In this document: piece after piece, positions 15,533 through 22,848 of the stretch | Numbering within the stretch: the first letter of the stretch is position 1 | Layout: each line of letters starts with the position of its first letter | Origin: Herpetosiphonaceae bacterium | GTDB taxonomy: Bacteria > Chloroflexota > Chloroflexia > Chloroflexales > Kallotenuaceae | Direction of reading: 5' to 3' | Assembly: GCA_036374795.1 (NCBI GenBank) | Contig: DASUTC010000092.1 | Coordinates: 1 to 32,475 of the forward strand | Length of the DNA: 32,475 nucleotides | The notes under the pieces: generated by a model | The model's input: the letters and a program-made list of their open reading frames with translations, nothing else | What the model was told of the DNA's origin: nothing | Databases searched by the model: none | Program-made: the position numbers and the translations under genes

Positions 15533-15568
15533 GAAGACTGGGGCGTGATACCTCAGTCTTCCATTTTT
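15533..15568 (+). terminator. Intrinsic terminator after the candidate precursor gene
   Basis: GAAGACTGGGG (15533-15543), a 7-nt loop and CCTCAGTCTTC (15551-15561) form an 11-bp stem with one G-U, followed by CATTTTTC. Placed between the peptide gene and the radical SAM gene, it would let most transcripts stop after the peptide while some read through, as in many RiPP clusters. Confidence 0.75.
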
Positions 15569-15583
15569 CATACGAGGATCGAC

Positions 15584-17458
15584 ATGCGGATACTGCTGGT
15601 CAACATGCCCTGGCATGCGCTTGACTACCCATCGATCGCCCTGGGTATTCTGCACGCTCGGATAGCCGCGTGCGAGGAACGGCATGAGATTTCAGAGCTG
15701 TACGCCAATCTGCGCTGGGCCGAGTATATTCTGGAGCATGGCGAGGCCGATCCGAACAGCTATATCGACGTAGCCGATCATGGGTTCTTCTACGGCGTGG
15801 GCGAATGGGTCTTCTCGTCGGCGCTCTACCGCCAGCCGGGGCATAACCTGGAAGAGTACTGCGCCTATCTGGAGCAGCACGGCTTCGATTCCCGCGCCGC
15901 CGCTCGGCTGCATGGGCTAGCGCCAGCATTCATCGAGGAGTTGGCACAGGAAATTGTCGCTCAGGGCTATGACCTGATTGGCTTTACCACGACGTTCCTG
16001 CAAAATGTACCGTCGCTGTCGCTGGCTCAGCGGCTCAGAGAGCTCCAGCCGGATCTGCGGATCGCCTTTGGCGGCGGGAACTGCGACGGCATTCAGGGCG
16101 TGACGCTGCATCGCAATTTTCCATTCATTGATTTCGTCGTGCGGGGCGAGGGCGAGCAGGCATTTGTCCAACTGCTGGACGCGCTCGGCGGACACGGCGA
16201 TCTCGCGGCGATCGAGGGGCTGTGCTGGCGCGACAGCAGCGGCGCGCCCGTGGTCAACCGCGACCGTACGATCGCCTACCCGATCGGCTCCGTGCCCATG
16301 CCGATCTACGATACCTACTTCGAGATGATGGACCAGTCGCCGGTGGCCGGGTATGTCGAGCCCAAGCTGGTCGTCGAGTCGTCGCGTGGATGCTGGTGGG
16401 GCGAGAAACACCAATGCACCTTCTGCGGACTGAACGGCTCGATGATCAAATTCCGCAGCAAGCGTCCGGATGCGGTCTTCGCCGAGATCGATACCCTGGT
16501 GCGAAAGTATCACGCGCTGGACATCGTGATGGTCGATAACATCATGGATATGGGCTACTTCAAAGCGCTGATCCCGCAGCTGATCGAGGCCGACTGGGAC
16601 AGCAGAATTCATTACGAGGTCAAGTCGAACCTGAGCAGCGCGCAGGTCAAGGCGTTGCGCGACGCGCATGTCGTGCATGTCCAGCCGGGCATCGAAAGCC
16701 TGAGCAGCCGGGTCTTGCGCCTGATGAAGAAGGGCGTCTCCGGCGTGCAAAACGTGCGGATGCTGCGCGACGGCGAGGAGAATAACCTAACCGTCTCGTG
16801 GAACTACCTGTACGGCTTTCCCGGCGAAACAGACGACGACTATCTGAACATCATTGAGCAGATACCGGCGCTGGTCCACTTGCAGCCGCCGAGCGGCGCA
16901 ACCCGCATCGCGCTGGAGCGCTTCAGCCCGAACTTCGACGATCCCAGCTTTGGCTTCACGCGGCGCAGGCCAGCCGATTGTTATAGCCTGATCTACGATC
17001 TGCCGGTCAGCGAGCTGGAAGATATGGTCTATCTCTTTGAGACTGATGAGGCTGGCATCCGCGACGCTACCGCGCGGCGGCTTCAGGACGCCGTGATCGA
17101 GTGGTCGGCGCTCTACTACGAAAGCTCGCTCACCTACCGCCAGGTCAACGGCGTGCTGCATATCAGCGACCGCCGGGCGAATCGTGCGCCAGCAGACATC
17201 ATCATCGAGCAGCCGCGAGACGTAGCGGCCTATCTGCTGCTGCGGCGTGGAATGACCCAGGCGGCGCTGGAGCGAGCGCTGATCGAGGAGGCGTTGCCGA
17301 TCGACGGCCTGGATCGATGGATCGGCGACATGAAACGCCAAGGCCTGATCTTCGAGGAGGCGGGAACCTACCTGTCGCTGGCAACCCTGGCAAATCCCGC
17401 GCGTGTCCGTATTCAGCCTGCTCCGGCGACAGAGGCTGCTGTCGCCGATATGAACTGA
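15584..17458 (+). CDS. B12-type radical SAM RiPP maturation C-methyltransferase-like protein
   Basis: 624 aa from ATG 15584 (GAGGA 5-6 nt upstream). Residues ~1-190 look like a cobalamin-binding Rossmann domain, and the GFTTTFLQNVPS and AFGGGNCDG segments are visible. The radical SAM site is C270-x7-C278-x2-C281 within RGCWWGEKHQCTFCGLNG. That wording matches the TIGR03975 group (rSAM_ocin_1, now called RiPP maturation radical SAM C-methyltransferases) as I recall it. The family installs methyl groups on unactivated carbons of ribosomal peptides or similar substrates using SAM and methylcobalamin. A ~120-aa C-terminal region from ~500 has a winged-helix-like look (ERALIEEALPIDGLDRWI). It follows the 42-aa peptide and precedes a DUF5825-like gene by 10 nt. 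Peptide methylation is inferred from family and context. Confidence 0.82.
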   Translation: MRILLVNMPWHALDYPSIALGILHARIAACEERHEISELYANLRWAEYILEHGEADPNSYIDVADHGFFYGVGEWVFSSALYRQPGHNLEEYCAYLEQHGFDSRAAARLHGLAPAFIEELAQEIVAQGYDLIGFTTTFLQNVPSLSLAQRLRELQPDLRIAFGGGNCDGIQGVTLHRNFPFIDFVVRGEGEQAFVQLLDALGGHGDLAAIEGLCWRDSSGAPVVNRDRTIAYPIGSVPMPIYDTYFEMMDQSPVAGYVEPKLVVESSRGCWWGEKHQCTFCGLNGSMIKFRSKRPDAVFAEIDTLVRKYHALDIVMVDNIMDMGYFKALIPQLIEADWDSRIHYEVKSNLSSAQVKALRDAHVVHVQPGIESLSSRVLRLMKKGVSGVQNVRMLRDGEENNLTVSWNYLYGFPGETDDDYLNIIEQIPALVHLQPPSGATRIALERFSPNFDDPSFGFTRRRPADCYSLIYDLPVSELEDMVYLFETDEAGIRDATARRLQDAVIEWSALYYESSLTYRQVNGVLHISDRRANRAPADIIIEQPRDVAAYLLLRRGMTQAALERALIEEALPIDGLDRWIGDMKRQGLIFEEAGTYLSLATLANPARVRIQPAPATEAAVADMN

Positions 17459-17468
17459 AGATAAGCCT

Positions 17469-18197
17469 ATGATGACGAATACAGGTTATCCGATCGATCT
17501 GCTGGAACGTCCTCCGGCTCAGCCCGGCCTGCGCATGACGGCGCGTATCACCCGCGAAGAGGAACTCGACCAACTGCTGCCGTGGCTGGCGGATCAGGCG
17601 GGCGGTGCCGAGTATACCGTGGTCTGGGCAGTTGACGACCCTGAGGTATGGCCCGACGAGCAGAGCGTCGGCGTGCTGGCGCGGGCAACCGTGCCCACGA
17701 TCGTGGTCGAGCGGCCTGTCGTGCTGTCGGCGGAAGCGCCCAGGGCGACGCTCGCGTTCATCCGTTTCCTGCGCGATTCGCTCTCGTTTGGCCTGCGCGT
17801 GCAGTGGCAGGGCAGCGCCGACGAGACGATCGATCTTGAGCGGCTGGTTCACCTGCCCGCGCCCACGGAAGATCCGGTCGATGAGCCCTTCGAGATCTGG
17901 CGGCAGCTCTACTCGTTCGGGCGCATGTATTGGCGACGCGGGCCGGGCTTTGTGATCATCCGAGATACGCGCCCAACCGTCATCCAGGCGCGCTTCGTGC
18001 TGGACGAGGCCGCGCTCTGCGAGACGTTTCAGCGGATGCAGGTGCCGGTGCGCATCTCCGATCTAGCCCAGGATGATGCGCTTGCCGAAGCGGCTCAAAC
18101 GCTGCTCGACGAGGGCATCGCGCTGCGCCTGGACGATTGGTGCGTTGCGCTGCCGTTCAGAATGCGGACCTGGCCGATCCCGTACACCTCGGTCTGA
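17469..18197 (+). CDS. DUF5825-like protein, probable rSAM partner
   Basis: 242-aa soluble protein starting 10 nt after the radical SAM stop, so the two are co-transcribed. It has no signal peptide, membrane segment or metal motif. The central part has FIRFLRDSLSFGLRVQWQG followed by an acidic stretch, then a conserved-looking YWRRGPGFVIIRDTRP near residue 160 and a C-terminal part that could be winged-helix-like. This resembles, from memory, DUF5825 proteins that accompany radical SAM RiPP enzymes in actinobacteria. Function is unknown; peptide recognition or a chaperone-like role is inference. Two in-frame ATGs begin it (17469, 17472) and the ribosome-binding site is weak, suggesting coupling to the upstream gene. 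Confidence 0.55.
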   Translation: MMTNTGYPIDLLERPPAQPGLRMTARITREEELDQLLPWLADQAGGAEYTVVWAVDDPEVWPDEQSVGVLARATVPTIVVERPVVLSAEAPRATLAFIRFLRDSLSFGLRVQWQGSADETIDLERLVHLPAPTEDPVDEPFEIWRQLYSFGRMYWRRGPGFVIIRDTRPTVIQARFVLDEAALCETFQRMQVPVRISDLAQDDALAEAAQTLLDEGIALRLDDWCVALPFRMRTWPIPYTSV

Positions 18198-18250
18198 CAG
18201 AGCCTATGCGATCATGGGCTCCTCGCACAGGTGGCTGCGCGAGCGGGCTT

Positions 18251-18341
18251 GCCAAGCACAGCCAAAAACTCGAAGTACGAGGCTTATAGCAGTTGCCGCA
18301 TAGCTCCTAACGCTGATAGGAGTTATGCGGTTGTGCTTGGC
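18251..18341 (+). other. Three-way-junction-like palindromic element
   Basis: A 91-bp structure in the gap after the DUF5825-like gene. The outer stem is 18251-18263 with 18329-18341 (GCCAAGCACAGCC / GGTTGTGCTTGGC, 13 bp, one G-U). Inside are a small hairpin CTCG-AAGTA-CGAG (18269-18281) and a long hairpin 18296-18309 with 18317-18330 (14 bp, one G-U, 7-nt loop). The wobble-compatible differences hint at RNA. Alternatives are a miniature transposon-like palindrome or a strong terminator without a T tract. It lies between the two halves of the cluster. Confidence 0.55.
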
Positions 18342-18350
18342 GGACGAACT

Positions 18351-18400
18351 AAGAACCGGGTGCCAGACCCAACGTGTGGCCCCAGGGCATGGGCGCCCGG
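18351..18400 (+). repeat. GGGTGCC hairpin repeat, copy A
   Basis: CCGGGTGCC (18356-18364) pairs with GGCGCCCGG (18392-18400). The 16 bases at 18385-18400 match, in reverse complement with one difference, bases 22968-22983 of a second copy. Both copies are embedded in heptad-repeat spacers and preceded by AAGAAC-type units. Confidence 0.55.
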
Positions 18401-18420
18401 CGCACAAGGGGAAACCCAGG

Positions 18421-18490
18421 TTCAAAGTTCAAGGAACTCAAAACTTGAAGCTTGAAACTTGAAACTCGCATTGAAGCTGTAAGCTGAAAC
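18421..18490. repeat. Heptad-repeat tract upstream of the second peptide gene
   Basis: Ten units in exact 7-bp phase: TTCAAAG, TTCAAGG, AACTCAA, AACTTGA, AGCTTGA, AACTTGA, AACTCGC and others. This is the same family as the pyrB downstream tract, in a different register. Confidence 0.7.
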
Positions 18491-18565
18491 ACATACATCG
18501 CGCCCAGTTCTATGCTACGCTCCGCTCACCTTCGCGCTGCGAAGCTCGATCGTGATAAGGAGAAA

Positions 18566-18682
18566 GTGGCAGAGGACGTTCAGGCACCTGTCATTGTCGC
18601 CCCCCACTACAAGCAACTGTTCGTGGAAGGAAACCTGCATTGCGAGCTTTGCCTCCTGCTTTCAAACATTCGCGCTTGGTGA
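18566..18682 (+). CDS. 38-aa peptide, second candidate precursor or leader ORF
   Basis: GTG 18566 follows AAGGAG (18557-18562) with tight spacing. An in-frame ATG at 18512 would give 56 aa but has no ribosome-binding site. The product begins AEDVQAPVIVAPHYKQLFVE and ends with a CELC pair (Cys26, Cys29), a Leu-rich stretch and a C-terminal Trp. Its TGA lies 2 nt before ATG 18685 of the MFS gene (TGA-GG-ATG), implying coupled translation. The location next to an exporter suits a precursor peptide or a translational leader for the transporter. No family is recognised. The alternative is that the MFS gene starts at TTG 18640 and this frame is coincidental. Confidence 0.4.
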   Translation: MAEDVQAPVIVAPHYKQLFVEGNLHCELCLLLSNIRAW

Positions 18683-18684
18683 GG

Positions 18685-19947
18685 ATGGGCGCAGATAAGC
18701 TTCAGAAGATTCGTGATCCCTTCGGCCTCGGCCAGCAGTATCAGCTTACCTGGATGGCCGAGACGATCAACGTTCTGGGTAGCCAGGTGACATTGCTGGC
18801 AATCCCGACGCTGGCTGTCATCGTCTATAACGCCTCCGCGATCCAGGTGACAACGCTGCTGGCGGTATCGTACCTGCCGTCGATGCTGATCGGCCCGCTG
18901 CTGGGGCTGCTCGTCGATAGCATCTCGCTGCGGCGGCTGCTGATCATCTCGGACCTGGCGGCGGCGCTGACGGTCGCAACCGTTCCCTTGCTGATGGCCT
19001 TCGGCCTCGACTCGCTGCTCTATCTCTACGTCGTGGGCGCGCTGATCGGCCTCTTCCAGGCGCTGCACGAGCTTTCGGTGCAATCGCTGATCCCGGCGCT
19101 GGTGCCGGAGCAAGACCTGATGCGCGGCAACGTCGACCTTGAGGGCGGTCGATCGGTTGGGCGCATGAGCGGCTGGAGTCTCGGCGGAACGCTGGTGCAG
19201 GTGGTGGGCGCGAGCTGGGCGATGCTGATCGACATGGCCTCGTTCCTGATCTCGGCGGCGCTACTCTGGCGGCTAAACGACTCCTCGCTGCGCCAGACAG
19301 CACCGCCGAAGCTCGGCTTTCAGTCCGTGCTCGACGGCCTGCGCATGTTCTCGCGCTCCTCGACGCTGATTCGCCTGACGATGGGCACCTTCACGCTGAA
19401 CTTGGGCGGCTCGGTCCTGGGCGCGCTCTATCTCTTCTACGTCTACCGCGAGCTACAGCTCTCGCCGTCCGCCGTGGGCGTCACCGTGACGCTGAATTAT
19501 CTGGGCGCGTTCCTGGGCGTGATCCTGGCCCGTCGGCTGGTCAAGCGCATGCCGCTCAGCCTGATGATTACCATCTCCTCGGCGGTTGCCGGGCTGGTGC
19601 TCTTTTTGATCCCGCTGGCCTCATACGGCAACAGCTTTATTGTTCTGCTGGTCTATAACCTGATCTTTGGTCTGGTCAGCGTTGTCTGGGCCGTGACCTC
19701 CGTGACGATGCGCCAGACGATCATCCCGCACCACCTGATGGGTCGCGTCAACGCCACGATGCGCGCGATCGGAGCAACCTCGTTCCCGATCGGCGCGATC
19801 GTGGGCGGTGTCGCCTCAAGCTTCTTTGGCGTACTGCCGACGCTGTACGCCGCCGCGATGCTCGCATCGACGGCCTGGATCTGGTTCTTTCCGCCGACGC
19901 GCTGGGTTGAATCGGCGCAGCGCGATCTGGCGGGAGAATCCACGTAG
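18685..19947 (+). CDS. MFS transporter, probable exporter of the cluster product
   Basis: About 420 aa with roughly twelve hydrophobic segments, of the MFS_3/enterobactin-exporter-like type. Visible features are an N-terminal WMAETINVLGSQVTLLAIP helix, a GPLLGLLVDSISLRRLLIISD loop equivalent to the MFS motif A, and MGRVNATMRAIGATSFPIGA in the second half. ATG 18685 is chosen for the stop-start coupling with the small ORF. TTG 18640, with GGAAGG 9 nt upstream, would add 15 residues and cannot be excluded. It is followed after 9 nt by the E1 alpha gene, so it belongs to the same transcription unit. Proton-driven efflux of the peptide or small-molecule product is inferred from context. Confidence 0.85.
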   Translation: MGADKLQKIRDPFGLGQQYQLTWMAETINVLGSQVTLLAIPTLAVIVYNASAIQVTTLLAVSYLPSMLIGPLLGLLVDSISLRRLLIISDLAAALTVATVPLLMAFGLDSLLYLYVVGALIGLFQALHELSVQSLIPALVPEQDLMRGNVDLEGGRSVGRMSGWSLGGTLVQVVGASWAMLIDMASFLISAALLWRLNDSSLRQTAPPKLGFQSVLDGLRMFSRSSTLIRLTMGTFTLNLGGSVLGALYLFYVYRELQLSPSAVGVTVTLNYLGAFLGVILARRLVKRMPLSLMITISSAVAGLVLFLIPLASYGNSFIVLLVYNLIFGLVSVVWAVTSVTMRQTIIPHHLMGRVNATMRAIGATSFPIGAIVGGVASSFFGVLPTLYAAAMLASTAWIWFFPPTRWVESAQRDLAGEST

Positions 19948-19956
19948 GGGGTATGC

Positions 19957-20985
19957 ATGCCAGGAACTGCATCGGAAGCGCCGGGCAACGACGACCAGGC
20001 GGCCATGCTGCACCTGTACCAGACGATGCTGCGGATACGGGTTTTCGAGGAGCGGCTGCTGACGCTGCGCTCCAGCGGCGAGATCACCGGAGTTGTCCAT
20101 CCCTACATCGGCCACGAGGCCATCGCCGCCGGAGTGTGCGCCGCGCTCCAGGCCGACGACCAGATCGCCAGCTACTATCGCGGACACGGCCACGCAATCG
20201 CCAAGGGCGTCGCTCTTCCCCGGATGATGGCAGAGATCTTCGGGCGAGAAACCGGCCTCTGTCAGGGCCGAGGCGGCTCGATGCATCTTGCCGATTGGCA
20301 GCGCGGCTTTCTCGGCGGCAACGCGGTGGTCGGCGCGAACGTGCCGATCGCCCTGGGCCTGGCGATGGCTGCGCAGGTTCGCCAGAGCGATCAGGTCGTG
20401 GTCGTCTTCTTCGGCGATGGCGCGACCGGCGCGGGCGTGGTTCATGAGTGCCTGAGCGTGGCCTCGGCGCAACACCTGCCGATCGTCTTTGTCTGCGAGA
20501 ACAATAGCTACCAGGACGTCACCCGCAGCGATCAGGTCTTCGCATCGACGGACTTGAGCCGCTGGGGCGGCGCGCACCTGATGCCCGGCGTGGCGGTCGA
20601 TGGTAACGATGTGCTTGCGGTGCGACAGGCGGCGCGCGATCTGGTAGCTCGCGCGCGCAGCGGCGAAGGACCGTCCTTTCTGGAGGCGAAAACCTACCTG
20701 CTGCGCTTCCACGCGCAGTGGGGCACCAGGCCGCTGCCGGAGTATCGCCCGGCAGATGAGGTCCAGCAGTGGGCTACGCGCGATCCGCTGCCTCGGCTCA
20801 GGGCTGTGCTGATCGAGCAGGGCTGCGCTGCCACGCAGCTTGAGGATCTGGCCCGGCTGGTGGATGCCGAGGTCGACGAGGCGGTCGCGTTTGCGCGCGA
20901 GTCGTCGCCGCCAGGCCCAGAAACGGCAATGCGCGGCGTTTTCACACCCACATCGGCGCAGCCAGCAGCAAGCGAGGTACCGTAA
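19957..20985 (+). CDS. ThDP-dependent 2-oxoacid/acetoin dehydrogenase E1 alpha-like subunit
   Basis: 342-aa alpha subunit of a heterotetrameric ThDP enzyme that decarboxylates 2-oxo acids or cleaves acetoin. The ThDP/Mg motif runs from GDGATGAGVVHE to CENNSY (residues ~150-185). HPYIGHEA and YRGHGHAIAKG near residues 50-75, and GRGGSMHLAD near 107, are closest to acetoin dehydrogenase AcoA. ATG 19957 has AGGGGG 5 nt upstream; ATG 19953 is out of frame. Its stop overlaps the beta-subunit start (TAATG). No E2 (lipoyl) or E3 gene is adjacent, so this E1 may transfer its ThDP-bound acyl unit to something other than the classical complex, or borrow a housekeeping E2. Confidence 0.88.
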   Translation: MPGTASEAPGNDDQAAMLHLYQTMLRIRVFEERLLTLRSSGEITGVVHPYIGHEAIAAGVCAALQADDQIASYYRGHGHAIAKGVALPRMMAEIFGRETGLCQGRGGSMHLADWQRGFLGGNAVVGANVPIALGLAMAAQVRQSDQVVVVFFGDGATGAGVVHECLSVASAQHLPIVFVCENNSYQDVTRSDQVFASTDLSRWGGAHLMPGVAVDGNDVLAVRQAARDLVARARSGEGPSFLEAKTYLLRFHAQWGTRPLPEYRPADEVQQWATRDPLPRLRAVLIEQGCAATQLEDLARLVDAEVDEAVAFARESSPPGPETAMRGVFTPTSAQPAASEVP

Positions 20986-21971
20986 TGACGATGGCTCCCC
21001 CGACCAAGGTCATCACCGAGCAGCTTCGGGCCAATCCGAGGCTGCTCTACTTCGGCACCTATGTGCCGCCATTCTGGACCGACGAGTTCGGCAGCGCCCG
21101 CATTCGCTTCTTTCCGATCGCCGAGCATACGATGGTCGGCGCCGCGGTTGGCGCGGCCATCGCTGGCCTGCATCCGATCGTCCATCTCAACCGCGCAGCC
21201 TTCGCCTTTGTGGCGATGGACCAGATCGTCAACCAGGCGGCGAAGCTGCGCTACATGTCGGGCGAGCAGTTCTCGATCGGAATAACGCTGCGGGCGATGA
21301 CCAGGGGCGGCGATAACCTTGGCGCGCAGCACGAACAGTCGCCGTACGGCATGTTCGCGCATGTGCCGGGCATCAAGGTCGTCGTGCCGTCGACGATCGA
21401 GGAGGCTGCCGGGCTGTACCTGACGGCGTTTGACGATCCGAATCCGGTCTTTGTCTTCGAGGCTCCGCAGCTCTATGAGTGGTGGGACCGCAGCGACGGC
21501 GTGATCGAGCCGATCCCCTTCGGCGCGGCGCGCGTCTGGCGTCGGGGGGCGGATGTGACGATCGTCGCGATCGGCGTGATGGTGCGCGAGGTGCTGACGG
21601 CTGCTGATCGGCTGGCGCAGCAGAACATCTCCTGCGCGGTGATCGACCCGCGCACGCTGGTGCCGCTCGACATGGAGACGATCGCCGCGTCGGTACGCAC
21701 CACGGGTCGGCTCGTCGTCGTCGATGAAGCGCCGCCGACGGCTTCGATGGCGGCTGAGATCATCGCGGCGATCTGCGATCGGCCTGAGCTCTACGGAGCG
21801 CTCGCGGCCATGCCGGTGCGTGTGTGCGGGGCCGCCCTGCCGATGCCCTTCAGCCCGGCGTTGCAAGCGGACGCCATCCCGAACGCCGATCGGATTGTGC
21901 AGGTGGTGGAGCGGCTGGTGTCTGGCTCGTCTTCGCAGCCGGTGGCAGAAAACGACGCCTCGTGCGGATGA
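20985..21971 (+). CDS. ThDP-dependent 2-oxoacid/acetoin dehydrogenase E1 beta-like subunit
   Basis: 328-aa beta subunit, with an N-terminal transketolase-like pyrimidine-binding domain and a C-terminal transketolase domain. Visible motifs are AEHTMVGAAVGAAIAGLHPI near residue 45, GAQHEQSPYGMFAHVPGIKV near 115-135 and IDPRTLVPLD in the C-terminal domain. ATG 20985 overlaps the alpha-subunit stop by one base, and MTMAPP offers a second Met; coupling ensures equal amounts of both subunits. Together with alpha it forms the complete E1 active site. The paired SDR 78 bp downstream suggests reduction of an acyloin or keto product. The exact substrate is not readable from sequence. Confidence 0.88.
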   Translation: MTMAPPTKVITEQLRANPRLLYFGTYVPPFWTDEFGSARIRFFPIAEHTMVGAAVGAAIAGLHPIVHLNRAAFAFVAMDQIVNQAAKLRYMSGEQFSIGITLRAMTRGGDNLGAQHEQSPYGMFAHVPGIKVVVPSTIEEAAGLYLTAFDDPNPVFVFEAPQLYEWWDRSDGVIEPIPFGAARVWRRGADVTIVAIGVMVREVLTAADRLAQQNISCAVIDPRTLVPLDMETIAASVRTTGRLVVVDEAPPTASMAAEIIAAICDRPELYGALAAMPVRVCGAALPMPFSPALQADAIPNADRIVQVVERLVSGSSSQPVAENDASCG

Positions 21972-21991
21972 CGAAAGAACAAAGAACCAAG
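21971..21991. repeat. Short heptad-repeat tract
   Basis: Three 7-bp units (ACGAAAG, AACAAAG, AACCAAG) directly after the E1 beta stop. Confidence 0.4.
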
Positions 21992-22049
21992 CGCCTACAG
22001 GCCGTGGGCTTGGATGAACGTGGCGCTGAGGCGCGGCAAGGAGATGCTC

Positions 22050-22832
22050 ATGATTCAGGACGCTGGCCGGGGCAGGGTGGCGCTGATTACAGGCGGTTCC
22101 AGCGGTATCGGTCTGGCGAGCGCGGCGGCATTGCTGAATGACGGCTACGCGGTGATGCTCTGCGCGCGCGGCGAGGAACGGTTGCGCCAGGCATCGGAGA
22201 AGCTGGGGAATGCCGAGCGCTGCGCGTGGCACGTCGCCGATATGGCGCAGCCGGAGCAGGCGCAGGCGGCGGTCGAGGCGACACGGCAGCGCTTCGGGCG
22301 TCTGGATGCGCTGGTCGTCTCGCACGGCGTTCAGCCGGAGCCCAGAAGCTTCCTTGAGCTGACCGCCCAGGACTGGCAGCAGACGCTTGGCGTGAACCTG
22401 CACGGTGTGATCGCCGTGTGCCAGGCGGCTGCCCGCGTGATGGTCGAGCAGGGCGCGGGCGGTAGCATCGTCACCATCTCCTCGGTGAACGGCCTCTACC
22501 CTGAGGCGACGCTCGCGCCCTACAACGTATCCAAGGCGGCGGTGATCATGCTGACGAAATCGATCGCCTGTGAGCTGGCACCGCACGGTATTCGGGCACA
22601 TTGCCTCGCGCCCGGCTGGGTGGTAACGCCGATGACTGAGGCGCACTATGTGCCGATCGCCGGACGACCGCTGGATAATCCGCTGGTGGGCAAGATCGGC
22701 CAGCCCGACGAGATCGCAAGCTGGGTTGCCTTTCTGGTCGGCTCGGGCTCGTCCTATGCTACGGGCGAGGTGATCGTGGTCGATGGCGGCCAGACGACCG
22801 CGCTGAGTCCGGTTCGCCTGCGCCGCGTTTAG
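22050..22832 (+). CDS. Short-chain dehydrogenase/reductase (classical SDR)
   Basis: 260-aa NAD(P)-dependent oxidoreductase. The cofactor motif GGSSGIG is near residue 15. The catalytic Ser is in TISSVNG near 145, and the Tyr/Lys pair is in YNVSKAA near 160. The C-terminus has VDGGQTTA, usual for the family. I use ATG 22050 because AAGGAG (22038-22043) lies 6 nt upstream; in-frame ATGs at 22044 and 22014 fit worse. The protein resembles the 3-oxoacyl-ACP reductase / acetoin-diacetyl reductase group, which cannot be separated by eye. Being the last gene of the plus-strand run after an acetoin-type E1, it may reduce the product of that enzyme. It ends before a long heptad/hairpin region that is likely the transcription end. 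Confidence 0.87.
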   Translation: MIQDAGRGRVALITGGSSGIGLASAAALLNDGYAVMLCARGEERLRQASEKLGNAERCAWHVADMAQPEQAQAAVEATRQRFGRLDALVVSHGVQPEPRSFLELTAQDWQQTLGVNLHGVIAVCQAAARVMVEQGAGGSIVTISSVNGLYPEATLAPYNVSKAAVIMLTKSIACELAPHGIRAHCLAPGWVVTPMTEAHYVPIAGRPLDNPLVGKIGQPDEIASWVAFLVGSGSSYATGEVIVVDGGQTTALSPVRLRRV

Positions 22833-22848
22833 TATTCTGCGTTCAGAG

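Noticed and set aside
20694-22646. 650-codon minus-strand open frame opposite E1 beta and SDR
   Set aside because: It is antisense to two clearly recognised enzymes, and its product is Arg/His-rich with no family features. Long antisense frames are expected in GC-rich genes.
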